Translations under genes and position numbers: made by a program | In this document: positions 1-6,721 of the stretch, piece by piece | How the letters are laid out: the number at the start of each line of letters is the position of its first letter | How positions within the stretch are numbered: the stretch's first letter is position 1 | The notes under the pieces: generated by a model | Seen by the model: only the letters and a program-made list of their open reading frames with translations | Database searches by the model: none | Told to the model about the DNA's origin: nothing | Source of the DNA: Bacteroidota bacterium | Lineage (GTDB): Bacteria; Bacteroidota; Bacteroidia; Bacteroidales; FEN-979 | NCBI GenBank assembly: GCA_026391755.1 | Contig: JAPLDN010000175.1 | Coordinates: 1-8,179, forward strand | DNA length: 8,179 nucleotides | Reading direction: 5' to 3'

Positions 1-1456
1 CGGCTACAATAATAAATAAGGTATTCGCAAACCATGGTTTTTGCCTTGCCCTGGTAAAAAATTCCCCGAGACAGTGATCGGTATAATAAGCCGCATTAAT
101 GTATTCCTGTTCATTTCCGCCCCATTTCAAGGGTTTCTCAAAAGGCTGGTCCCAGGGTGAATGGGTGGAAACAGTGAAGAGAGATGCGAGGAACGGCTGT
201 TTGAACTTTTCAAGATCGTTCACCATATATCCCAGTGAGAATTCATCATGAATGCCGAGTTTTCCTCTAGGGATGGAAGCAGGAAAGTTTTCACCTTCCA
301 TGATCTGATCAAATCCATTGAATATTATATAACTCTTGATGTTCCCGTAAATCAGCTGTCCACCGAAATAAAACGCTGAACTGTAGTTCTGCTTTTTCAA
401 CTCACCGACCAGGCTGGGCAGTTTGACGAATTTATCAGGCTGAACGGTGATAGATGAAATCGGATGAGCCGGAAAACCACCGAAAATACAGGCCATCCCT
501 TGTTCCGACCTCGAGCCGGAAGCATAGATTGAGCTGAAAAGTATACCTTCCTTGGCCAGTTGGCTGAACCTGGTTGTTATTCCCGGTTCGCCTCCAAGTT
601 CGTATACCAGGTCGGCCGACCAGCTTTCCATGATCAGGATGACAATATTGGGCCGGGTTGTTGTGAGCACTCTGACCGTTGTATCATTTTTCACATCATA
701 AAGGCCTTGCATTACCATGGCTGCCTGCTTGTCGTCCATAAAGCGGAAAGGATTTTCCCGTATATTCCCCAAGTTCTCAAAGATGCTTATATAAAGATTG
801 AAAGCATTATTCACGGCGGCAAGGTTCAGAATATTATATGCAGAGAAATAAGACTGGCTCTGGTTGATCGGGATCTGTTGAACTCCTCCCCTCAAGCCTA
901 TGAACAACAAGGGAGGCAGCAGGACGGCAAAAATGATGGAATGCCAGAAGGGCAGTTTTTCCCTTGTGAAATCCCTGTAAAACCAGCGCAGGTACGCACC
1001 CAATCCGGCAACTATCATTAAAAGAAATAGTAACAGCAGCAGGAAAAAGATTCCTGTTTCAGCCGAATTATAGATCTCTGAAGGATGTGAAAGGTACTTA
1101 ATAACTTTATAAGTGAGCTTGGTTTTCCATTCGGCGTAAATCCCCATCTCTGCTGCGGCACTCAGGGAATAAACGGAGATCATTATACCCGAATAGACCT
1201 TGTTCAGTGTGTTCAGCCATGAAGGGCTCCAGATCGATTGCAGCAAAAGAAGCAGGAAGGGGAATATCATAAAATAGCATGCTGTGGCCAGGTCCAGTTT
1301 AAAGGAATGAGTAAAAACCCCCAGGACTTCTGTAAATCGTATACCCTCAGCTGAAATGATTCCCGAGTAATATACCAGGAACACAAGACGGGTGAAATTA
1401 AAAAATAAAATCCAGAAGAGAACCTGGCGGAGGAACAACAGGAAAAGCTTTTTCAT
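1..1456 (-). CDS. LTA synthase/sulfatase-family membrane protein (partial, runs off the left edge)
   Basis: The frame is open for 485 codons from the ATG at 1456-1454 to the window edge. The protein has the LTA-synthase-family layout: about five hydrophobic segments (roughly residues 6-29, 57-73, 86-103, 135-155, 172-188) and then an extracytoplasmic alkaline-phosphatase-fold domain. The domain starts at NIVILIMESWS, where Glu277 is the probable metal ligand. The nucleophile region reads SGSRSEQG, so the candidate nucleophile is Ser317 where Gram-positive LtaS has Thr. His432 lies in VSTHSPWD. The sequence stops at LFIIVA, just where the metal-binding Asp-His pair is expected, so about 150 residues are missing only because of the window edge. 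In Gram-negatives such proteins transfer phosphoglycerol or phosphoethanolamine to envelope glycans or lipids. The substrate here cannot be inferred. A good promoter precedes the start with only four bases between. Family call is strong; function is open. Confidence 0.9.
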   Translation of the reverse strand, partial: MKKLFLLFLRQVLFWILFFNFTRLVFLVYYSGIISAEGIRFTEVLGVFTHSFKLDLATACYFMIFPFLLLLLQSIWSPSWLNTLNKVYSGIMISVYSLSAAAEMGIYAEWKTKLTYKVIKYLSHPSEIYNSAETGIFFLLLLLFLLMIVAGLGAYLRWFYRDFTREKLPFWHSIIFAVLLPPLLFIGLRGGVQQIPINQSQSYFSAYNILNLAAVNNAFNLYISIFENLGNIRENPFRFMDDKQAAMVMQGLYDVKNDTTVRVLTTTRPNIVILIMESWSADLVYELGGEPGITTRFSQLAKEGILFSSIYASGSRSEQGMACIFGGFPAHPISSITVQPDKFVKLPSLVGELKKQNYSSAFYFGGQLIYGNIKSYIIFNGFDQIMEGENFPASIPRGKLGIHDEFSLGYMVNDLEKFKQPFLASLFTVSTHSPWDQPFEKPLKWGGNEQEYINAAYYTDHCLGEFFTRARQKPWFANTLFIIVA

Positions 1457-1460
1457 GCGG

Positions 1461-1491
1461 CAAAGGTAAGTGAATGAAACAAACGCACAAA
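1461..1491 (-). promoter_or_regulatory. Bacteroidota-type promoter of the LTA-synthase homologue
   Basis: On the minus strand, TTTG (1491-1488) is followed by a 19-base spacer and TACCTTTG (1468-1461). This matches the Bacteroidota vegetative consensus TTTG / TAnnTTTG. The -7 box ends four bases before the ATG at 1456, so transcription would begin at or next to the start codon and leave no room for a leader or Shine-Dalgarno. The match is seen in the sequence; activity and start site are inferred. Confidence 0.6.
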
Positions 1492-1495
1492 TTAC

Positions 1496-1503
1496 TACTT
1501 TTG
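1496..1503 (+). promoter_or_regulatory. -7 box of the yggS promoter
   Basis: TACTTTTG is a full match to TAnnTTTG and lies 16 bases before the yggS ATG at 1520. No clear TTTG is seen at the expected -33 distance, so only the -7 element is called. It lies back to back with the minus-strand promoter: the opposing -33 element ends at 1491, five bases away, so polymerase binding at the two could interfere. Confidence 0.4.
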
Positions 1504-1519
1504 TTACTTCTAGAGCTAT

Positions 1520-2191
1520 ATGAATATCAGGGAGAATCTTGAATCGCTGTGCCGCACAATTCCCGATCATGTAAAGGTGATTGTTGTTTCAAAAACCCAG
1601 GGGCCTGATGCCATAAGGGAAGCCTATTCGGCCGGACACAGGTTTTTTGGCGAAAACAAGGTACAGGAGCTTACGCTAAAATCTTCTGTCCTGCCCTGTG
1701 ATATCCAATGGCATTTCATCGGTCATTTGCAGACAAATAAAGTGAAAATGATCCTGCCCTTCATACATCTGATCCAAAGCATCGATAGCATGAAACTGCT
1801 AAAAGAAGTTGAAAAGGAAGCCGCGAAAATAGGCAGGGTGATATCTTGTCTCCTGCAGTTGCATATTGCTTCTGAGGAAACAAAATTCGGTCTCGATGTA
1901 CATGAGGTTTTTCAAATACTGGAGTCCCCTGAGTATAAAGCGATGCGGAACATCCGCATTAAAGGTCTTATGGGAATGGCAACCTTTACAAGTGATGAAA
2001 ATCTCATCCGCAGGGAGTTCAGCAGCCTCAGTGACAATTTTAATAAAATTAAAGCAACATTCTTCCCCTCTGACGATGAATTCAGCGAACTTTCGATGGG
2101 TATGTCGGGCGACTATGGTATTGCCATAGAGGAAGGGAGCACTATGATAAGAATAGGAACAGCTATTTTCGGAGAAAGGCCAAACCATTAA
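1520..2191 (+). CDS. yggS: YggS-family pyridoxal-phosphate homeostasis protein
   Basis: At 223 residues the protein has normal length for the YggS/PROSC family (single-domain PLP-binding TIM barrels resembling the alanine racemase N-terminal domain). Family marks are VVSKTQ with the PLP Lys25, GENKVQE near residue 44, WHFIGHLQTNK near 63, the MGMATF segment, and the C-terminal MGMSGDYGIAIEEGST stretch followed by RIGTAIFG (about 193-218), which binds the PLP phosphate. These proteins are cytosolic, bind PLP without known catalysis, and keep free PLP and amino-acid pools balanced. The ATG at 1520 gives the usual short N-terminal helix. The gene is divergent from the LTA-synthase homologue, and the DUF3298 gene follows after nine bases, so the two plus-strand genes are probably cotranscribed. 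Several PLP enzymes depend on this cofactor, including the dehydratase at the right end of the window. Confidence 0.95.
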   Translation: MNIRENLESLCRTIPDHVKVIVVSKTQGPDAIREAYSAGHRFFGENKVQELTLKSSVLPCDIQWHFIGHLQTNKVKMILPFIHLIQSIDSMKLLKEVEKEAAKIGRVISCLLQLHIASEETKFGLDVHEVFQILESPEYKAMRNIRIKGLMGMATFTSDENLIRREFSSLSDNFNKIKATFFPSDDEFSELSMGMSGDYGIAIEEGSTMIRIGTAIFGERPNH

Positions 2192-2200
2192 CAAATAATA

Positions 2201-3328
2201 ATGAAACTCGTGAAAGCTACCATGACCTGTATTTGCCTTTGCCTCATGATCGGGACAATGGCCCAGATGACTATTCCTAAAAAGGCTTACTGGCATCTCT
2301 CGGGGACTGCAGGAAAAAATATCAGCCTAAGCGTAAACCTCGTGAAACTTAACGATAGTCTTTATGCCAACTGTGCCTTTAACGCGCCCGGGCACATGAA
2401 TTTGCCAGGTACGCTTGAATCGGGCAAGCCATACGATTTTTCAGGACGTATAGACGCAAACGGAAATTTTCAGCTTAAACCTTTTGGGATCGATTATCCG
2501 GTTTTAAAGGGTCATCTCCAGAACACCGGCACTTTCACAGGTGATTGTGAAGAAAGCAAAGAGAGCAAAGCATTGCATCTGGAACTTTCGGAGACCTATA
2601 AAGCAGGAAGTGTACAGTTCAATGTATATTTCCGGCAGGAGACTGTAAGGTTGGTGAAAAAGACCAAAAGCCCGGTAGGGAAAGTGAACATGGCATTGCT
2701 GGCGCCAATGGAATCGGGGAATGCGGTTATCTCAGACACATTGAGAAAGATCATGTTGAAAGTATTTGGCAATTCCGCCTATACCGGGAATAACCCCGAC
2801 AGCGTGTTAATCGGGAATTTCAGGGTCTTTACGACGGATTATCTTTCGGGAAATGAAGACCTGTACAAGCAGATGCCGGATGCAGGTGCTTTGAATTGGG
2901 AACTTTTAAGGTACATGCATATTGTATGCAACGAAAACTACATACTGAGCTTTTATATCCTGAATTATGCCTATACCGGCGGAGCTCATGGACTGGAGAA
3001 CCTTGATTTCACAAATGTCGATTTGAAAACAGGAAAGGTCCTGAAACTTAAAGATATACTGGCGGAAGGCAGGAAGCAGGATCTCACCCGGCTTCTTACG
3101 CGAAAATTAAAGCTGATGAATAACATTCCGGATGCACAAAAACTGACCGACAAGGGGTACTTTACCGATGAGATCCAGCCGAATGAAAACTTTTACCTGA
3201 CCCCCGGGGGAATCGGATTTGTTTATAACCATTATGATATCGCCCCTTATTCTTTTGGCGCCACTGATATTTTTCTTTCTGCGGATGAGGTAAGTAATCT
3301 TATCAGGCCTTTTATAAGTGATTTCTGA
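2201..3328 (+). CDS. secreted DUF3298 (RsiV-like) protein
   Basis: The 375-residue product begins with a signal peptide: Lys at 2 and 5, a hydrophobic core at about 6-20, and a likely signal peptidase I cleavage after Ala21 (TMA-Q). Cysteines at 10, 12 and 14 lie inside the core and do not form a proper lipobox, so a soluble periplasmic protein is more likely than a lipoprotein. The C-terminal half has the DUF3298 pattern: YTGGAHG at 258-264, a TNVDLKTGKVLKLKDI stretch, NENFYLTPGGIGFVYNHYDIAPYSFG, and a final acidic helix. DUF3298, often with DUF4163 before it, also occurs in the extracytoplasmic part of the anti-sigma factor RsiV; no transmembrane or sigma-binding region is present here. Residues about 22-150 look like a beta-rich N-terminal region that I cannot assign. 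Biochemical role unknown. It follows yggS by nine bases, and its last 17 bases overlap the 3' end of prmC on the opposite strand. Confidence 0.85.
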   Translation: MKLVKATMTCICLCLMIGTMAQMTIPKKAYWHLSGTAGKNISLSVNLVKLNDSLYANCAFNAPGHMNLPGTLESGKPYDFSGRIDANGNFQLKPFGIDYPVLKGHLQNTGTFTGDCEESKESKALHLELSETYKAGSVQFNVYFRQETVRLVKKTKSPVGKVNMALLAPMESGNAVISDTLRKIMLKVFGNSAYTGNNPDSVLIGNFRVFTTDYLSGNEDLYKQMPDAGALNWELLRYMHIVCNENYILSFYILNYAYTGGAHGLENLDFTNVDLKTGKVLKLKDILAEGRKQDLTRLLTRKLKLMNNIPDAQKLTDKGYFTDEIQPNENFYLTPGGIGFVYNHYDIAPYSFGATDIFLSADEVSNLIRPFISDF

Positions 3329-4196
3329 ATTCCGCTTTGATGAACCGGTCCCTGCCGCGGAAATCCTTTATTAAGTTCACTTTGCCGAAGCCTTCTGAAT
3401 TAAGAAGTTGTTTCAACTCGTTCCCGTATGCTTCATTGATCTCAAGATACAAGAGTCCATTCTTTGCCAGCCCGTGTTGAGCATACCGGCAAATGGCCCT
3501 GTAATAAAGCAATGGGTCTTCATCCGGGACAAACAAGGCAGTGAGGGGTTCATAATCCGTCACATTTTTCATCATTGCCTCCTTTTCCCTGATAGTTACA
3601 TAGGGAGGGTTGCTTACAATGAGGTTAACAACACTGCCCGCCAAGGTTTCACTGGCAATGAGAATGTCCGATCTGAAGAAATCTATTTCAGTTGCATTCA
3701 GGTTCGCATTCGCCTTTGCTGTCGCCAGGGCGTCCTCCGAGATATCGGTTCCATGCATTCTGATAACAGGAAATTGTTTTTTAATATATATTGCCAGACA
3801 ACCGGATCCTGTACCGATGTCGAAAGCCGAAAAATTTTGCAGGTCATATGCTCCCAGATCCCGGACAAGAATCTCAGCAAGTTCGGCAGTTTCAGGCCTC
3901 GGAATCAAAACTGCCGGATTAACCAGGATTGTAAGCCCGTTAAAGATGGTCTTGCCGGTTACATATTGTATGGGACAGCCTTGGGCCAGCAGGTTTAGTG
4001 CATCAGAAAATTTATCCGCATCAGATTCTTCAACAATGGCAAAGGGTTCAATATGAAGTTTTGTCTTCGGCCATCCAAGGAATTCTTCAAACAGAATATA
4101 GGTAATACTGTTGATCTCATCGGCCTCATAAAGCTCCTTCAGACCTTCAAGAAATGCAGTTCGAATACTTTTAATTGTTTTGACAGCCTTTTTCAC
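3312..4196 (-). CDS. prmC: peptide chain release factor N5-glutamine methyltransferase
   Basis: The 294-residue protein has typical PrmC/HemK length. It methylates the glutamine of the GGQ motif in release factors RF1 and RF2 with S-adenosylmethionine, which speeds translation termination. The N-terminal helical bundle (about 1-75) is followed by QYVTGKTIF (77-85) and LIPRPETAEL (97-106). The SAM motif I FDIGTGSG is at 125-132, an acidic GTDIS follows at 149-153, and the diagnostic NPPY (196-199) positions the substrate glutamine. The start is a GTG (4196-4194). No ATG gives the normal N-terminus, and a TAnnTTAG box lies exactly four bases upstream, as it does for two other genes in the window, which supports this start. 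The gene is divergent from yigZ and convergent with the DUF3298 gene. All expected motifs are intact. Confidence 0.95.
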   Translation of the reverse strand: MKKAVKTIKSIRTAFLEGLKELYEADEINSITYILFEEFLGWPKTKLHIEPFAIVEESDADKFSDALNLLAQGCPIQYVTGKTIFNGLTILVNPAVLIPRPETAELAEILVRDLGAYDLQNFSAFDIGTGSGCLAIYIKKQFPVIRMHGTDISEDALATAKANANLNATEIDFFRSDILIASETLAGSVVNLIVSNPPYVTIREKEAMMKNVTDYEPLTALFVPDEDPLLYYRAICRYAQHGLAKNGLLYLEINEAYGNELKQLLNSEGFGKVNLIKDFRGRDRFIKAEFRNHL

Positions 4197-4200
4197 GCCC

Positions 4201-4208
4201 CTAAATTA
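4201..4208 (-). promoter_or_regulatory. putative -7 box of prmC
   Basis: On the minus strand TAATTTAG (4208-4201) matches TAnnTTTG at all but one fixed position. It is followed by four bases (GGGC) and the GTG start. No -33 TTTG is visible 17-23 bases upstream. The call rests on position and on the parallel with the other starts in the window. Confidence 0.35.
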
Positions 4209-4253
4209 ATATAAAATTGATGTGAGGAGTAATACTGATCGTTCATAAAACCT

Positions 4254-4261
4254 TACCTTAG
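4254..4261 (+). promoter_or_regulatory. putative -7 box of yigZ
   Basis: TACCTTAG differs from TAnnTTTG at one position and is separated from the yigZ ATG by four bases (CGGT). No clear -33 element is visible. With the prmC box at 4201-4208 it forms a divergent promoter pair within the 69-bp gap. Confidence 0.4.
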
Positions 4262-4265
4262 CGGT

Positions 4266-4886
4266 ATGAGTGACGCCTCCGATACCTATTTTACCGTTGC
4301 CCGTAAAGGAGAAGCTGTTTACCGCGAAAAAGCCAGTAAATTTATCGGTCTTGCGTTTCCTGCCGGCTCTGAAACCGAAGTAAAGGACATACTTGGGATG
4401 ATCCGTAAAAAATACCACGATGCAAACCATCATTGTTACGCTTACTGTCTTGGACCTGATCAGGAGAACTACCGTTTCAATGATGACGGCGAACCTTCGG
4501 GTTCTTCCGGGAGACCCATTTACGGGCAACTCCTTTCACAAGGAGTGTCGGATACCCTTGTTGTCGTGGTTCGGTATTTTGGCGGGACCAAGCTTGGAAT
4601 TCCAGGCCTGATCAAGGCATACAGGCAGGCTGCATCCGAAGCTCTTGAAAATGCAGGTAAAGCCGAAAAAATTATTTCAAGCATCATCGAGCTCACTTTT
4701 CGTTATGAGAATATAAATGATGTGATGCGGATACAAAAGGAAGAGGATCTCGATTTGATACACCAGAGCTTTGATAATGAATGCAGGTTGAGGCTTGGAA
4801 TCCGGAAAAGCAAAGTTGAAAGGGTAATGAAACGACTTATGAGAATCGGCAACATATCTACATCATTTGATACGTTTACTCAATGA
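4266..4886 (+). CDS. yigZ: YigZ/IMPACT-family protein
   Basis: The 206-residue protein has the size of bacterial YigZ/YvyE proteins. The UPF0029/IMPACT N-terminal domain is complete: REKASKFIG near residue 20, NDDGEPS at 72-78 followed by SGRPIYG, and the signature VVVVRYFGGTKLG (about 99-111) followed by a GL-x(3)-YR segment. The C-terminal part, from about residue 139, resembles the small DUF1949-type ferredoxin-like domain of this family. Eukaryotic IMPACT/YIH1 proteins regulate translation through Gcn1. The bacterial role is not settled, and the fold suggests nucleic-acid or ribosome-related binding. The ATG at 4266 is chosen because it leaves the usual short N-terminus and has a -7-like box four bases upstream. 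The gene is divergent from prmC, another translation-linked gene. A 383-bp gap follows before dnaA. Confidence 0.92.
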   Translation: MSDASDTYFTVARKGEAVYREKASKFIGLAFPAGSETEVKDILGMIRKKYHDANHHCYAYCLGPDQENYRFNDDGEPSGSSGRPIYGQLLSQGVSDTLVVVVRYFGGTKLGIPGLIKAYRQAASEALENAGKAEKIISSIIELTFRYENINDVMRIQKEEDLDLIHQSFDNECRLRLGIRKSKVERVMKRLMRIGNISTSFDTFTQ

Positions 4887-5053
4887 ACAAATTATGTTTA
4901 TAATCAGTCTGTTTTATAATTAACAAAACCATTGATTTTTCTAAGTGTTTGGAAGAGAATGACAATGAAATTTAGAACCATTCTAAAGAACATCAATTAT
5001 CAGTGTCAGGCCATGGAACAATGCTCTGACAATTAAGAGTCTATCAGAATTAC

Positions 5054-5080
5054 CGGGAGTTTTAGATGAATCAAAACCCG
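5054..5080. repeat. bulged inverted repeat upstream of dnaA
   Basis: CGGG (5054-5057) pairs with CCCG (5077-5080), and TTTT (5060-5063) pairs with AAAA (5073-5076). This gives eight base pairs with a two-base bulge and a nine-base loop. No uridine run follows directly, and the yigZ stop is about 170 bases away, so a terminator role is weak. A role in the dnaA leader is equally possible. Confidence 0.35.
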
Positions 5081-5181
5081 ATTTTACATGTCAAATATTT
5101 ATAAAAATCAAGTCATAAAAAATTTTTTTATAAACTTTTTTTATTCATTTTTGTTAATCGAATCAAGTATGCCTTTCTTAA

Positions 5182-5207
5182 GGATTTTAAACTTGCGGCT
5201 AAAATCC
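5182..5207. repeat. perfect 8-bp inverted repeat upstream of dnaA
   Basis: GGATTTTA (5182-5189) and TAAAATCC (5200-5207) are exact reverse complements around a ten-base loop. They are flanked by a further short pair, ATCAAG (5162-5167) and CTTGAT (5213-5218). The structure ends 62 bases before the dnaA start, where an operator or leader hairpin would be expected. No regulator can be named. Confidence 0.45.
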
Positions 5208-5269
5208 AAAACCTTGATATATAGCGATTTTAAATAGTATTAAAAAAACATTCAAGGTAAATTGAATTA

Positions 5270-6706
5270 ATGGAAAAGAACGTTGTTGAAGTATGGGAAA
5301 ATTGTCTTAAGGTAATCAAAGACAATATCAACTATCAAAGCTTTAAAACATGGTTCCTTCCGATAAAGCCTCTTAAACTAAAAGATTATGTGTTGACAAT
5401 CCAGGTTCCCAGCCAGTTTTTTTACGAATGGCTGGAGGAGCACTACATTGGATTGCTTAAAAAGACTATCAAAAAAGAACTTGGAGATAAAGGCCGGTTG
5501 GAATACAGTATTATTGTTGACAATTCTGAAGCGGACCCCGGTCCTTTCACTATAAATGTTCCTGCTTCGGAAAAGAAAGCCACTTACAATCCTGCGGTTT
5601 CAATGCCAATTGATCTTAACAGGGGAACATCGAAAGAGATACCCAATCCCTTTATTATTCCCGGATTGAAGAAGATCAAGGTTAACTCCCAGCTCATTGA
5701 GAGTTATTCGTTTGAAAATTTCATTGAAGGAGATTGCAACCGCCTGGCCAGGTCGGCCGGTTTCGCGGTCGCCAGCAACCCCGGAAAGACTGCTTTTAAC
5801 CCTCTCCTGCTATACAGTAACACAGGCCTTGGAAAAACTCACCTCTCTCATGCTATTGGTCTTCAGGTAAAGAATAGTTTTCCAGAGAAGACGGTTCTGT
5901 ATGTGACAACCGACCAGTTTATCAACCAGTTTATCGACTCAGTAAAGAATAACAATCAAAACGATTTTATTCATTTCTACCAGATGATCGACATCCTGAT
6001 CATTGATGATATACATAATCTGGCCGGCAAGGAAAAAACGCAGGATGTCTTTTTCCACATCTTTAACCATCTCCATCAGAAGAGCAACCAGATCGTACTT
6101 ACCTCCGACAAGCCTCCTGTCGAGATGAAGGGTATTGAGCCACGCCTTCTTTCCCGCTTTAAATGTGGATTGAGCGCTGATCTGCAGGTTCCGGACCTGG
6201 AAACCCGCATCGCCATCCTTCAAAAGAAATTATACAACGACGGTATCATTGTCCCGCCCGAAGTTGTGGAATACCTTGCCTATAGTATCAACACCAATAT
6301 AAGGGAACTCGAAGGTGCCCTGATCTCACTTCTGGCCCAGTCATCACTTAACAAGAAAACCATCACACTTGACCTGGCCAAGCAGATGATAGATAAGTTT
6401 GTCAAAAACACATCCAGGGAAATTTCCATCGATTACATTCAGAAGGTTGTTTGTGATTACTTCAACATCCCTGTTGAGATGATCCATTCCAAGACCCGCA
6501 AACGCGAGATAGTCCAGGCCAGGCAGCTTTCCATGTATTTCTCAAAAAAGCACACCAAATCTTCATTGGCCAGCATCGGCCTCCACTGCGGGAACAAGGA
6601 CCATGCAACCGTGCTGCATGCCTGCCGTACGGTAAACAATCTGGTGGAAACAGATAAACAGTTCCGTCAGTTTGTTGAAGAACTTGACAAGCGCATCAAA
6701 CTATAA
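5270..6706 (+). CDS. dnaA: chromosomal replication initiator protein DnaA
   Basis: The 478-residue protein contains all four DnaA domains. Domain I (about 1-85), with SFKTWF near 24-29, mediates helicase loading and self-contact. Domain II is a variable linker (about 86-140). Domain III is the AAA+ ATPase, with TGLGKT at 185-190, Walker B IIDDIH at 244-249, sensor I LTSD at 277-280, the SRF box with Arg296, and sensor II around Arg345 in NIRELEGAL. Domain IV is the DNA-binding part, with the signature GNKDHATVLHAC at 441-452. DnaA binds origin boxes and unwinds DNA to start replication. The Walker A stretch reads YSNTGLGKT, so the usual first two glycines are Ser183 and Asn184; the catalytic Lys189 and Thr190 remain. 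DHATV replaces the DHTTV of E. coli, which I believe is common in Bacteroidota. The start at 5270 gives a normal domain I. The phosphatase gene follows after 15 bases and is probably cotranscribed. Confidence 0.98.
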   Translation: MEKNVVEVWENCLKVIKDNINYQSFKTWFLPIKPLKLKDYVLTIQVPSQFFYEWLEEHYIGLLKKTIKKELGDKGRLEYSIIVDNSEADPGPFTINVPASEKKATYNPAVSMPIDLNRGTSKEIPNPFIIPGLKKIKVNSQLIESYSFENFIEGDCNRLARSAGFAVASNPGKTAFNPLLLYSNTGLGKTHLSHAIGLQVKNSFPEKTVLYVTTDQFINQFIDSVKNNNQNDFIHFYQMIDILIIDDIHNLAGKEKTQDVFFHIFNHLHQKSNQIVLTSDKPPVEMKGIEPRLLSRFKCGLSADLQVPDLETRIAILQKKLYNDGIIVPPEVVEYLAYSINTNIRELEGALISLLAQSSLNKKTITLDLAKQMIDKFVKNTSREISIDYIQKVVCDYFNIPVEMIHSKTRKREIVQARQLSMYFSKKHTKSSLASIGLHCGNKDHATVLHACRTVNNLVETDKQFRQFVEELDKRIKL

Positions 6707-6721
6707 TATTTTTTCTTTCTC

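Larger units (their letters stand above)
4887..5269 (+). other. A/T-rich intergenic region upstream of dnaA
   Basis: This 383-bp stretch holds no convincing gene. It has a bulged hairpin at 5054-5080, a strongly A/T tract at 5115-5152 containing a near-perfect A6T7 palindrome (5115-5131), a perfect 8-bp inverted repeat at 5182-5207, and AATCAAGT repeated at 5106-5113 and 5161-5168. The tract could be a DNA-unwinding or UP-like element, and the region presumably contains the dnaA promoter. The best -7-like words are CATTTTTG (5146-5153) and TAAACTTG (5188-5195), each one base off consensus and without a -33 partner. I found no TTATCCACA-type DnaA box, so an origin is not supported. A 23-codon ORF at 4965-5036 is discussed under findings. 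Confidence 0.6.

Noticed and set aside
560..1021. 153-codon plus-strand frame inside the LTA-synthase homologue
   Set aside because: It is antisense to a well-supported membrane protein frame and has no recognisable domain.
3408..4056. Long plus-strand frames opposite prmC
   Set aside because: They are shadows of prmC, whose SAM and NPPY motifs are unambiguous.
4891..4920. Possible terminator after yigZ (ATTAT/ATAAT and repeated TTATAAT words)
   Set aside because: It has a short A/T-only stem with no G/C pairs, which would be a very weak terminator.
4986..5003. Similarity of KNINYQ in the small ORF to DNINYQ in DnaA domain I
   Set aside because: It covers about six residues only, too short to claim a duplicated dnaA fragment.
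5005..5048. Alternative hairpins GTCAG/CTGAC and TCTGA/TCAGA resembling an attenuator
   Set aside because: The stems are only five base pairs and would be expected by chance in such sequence.
4887..5269. Chromosomal origin next to dnaA
   Set aside because: No TTATCCACA-like boxes were found on either strand. A/T richness alone is not enough.
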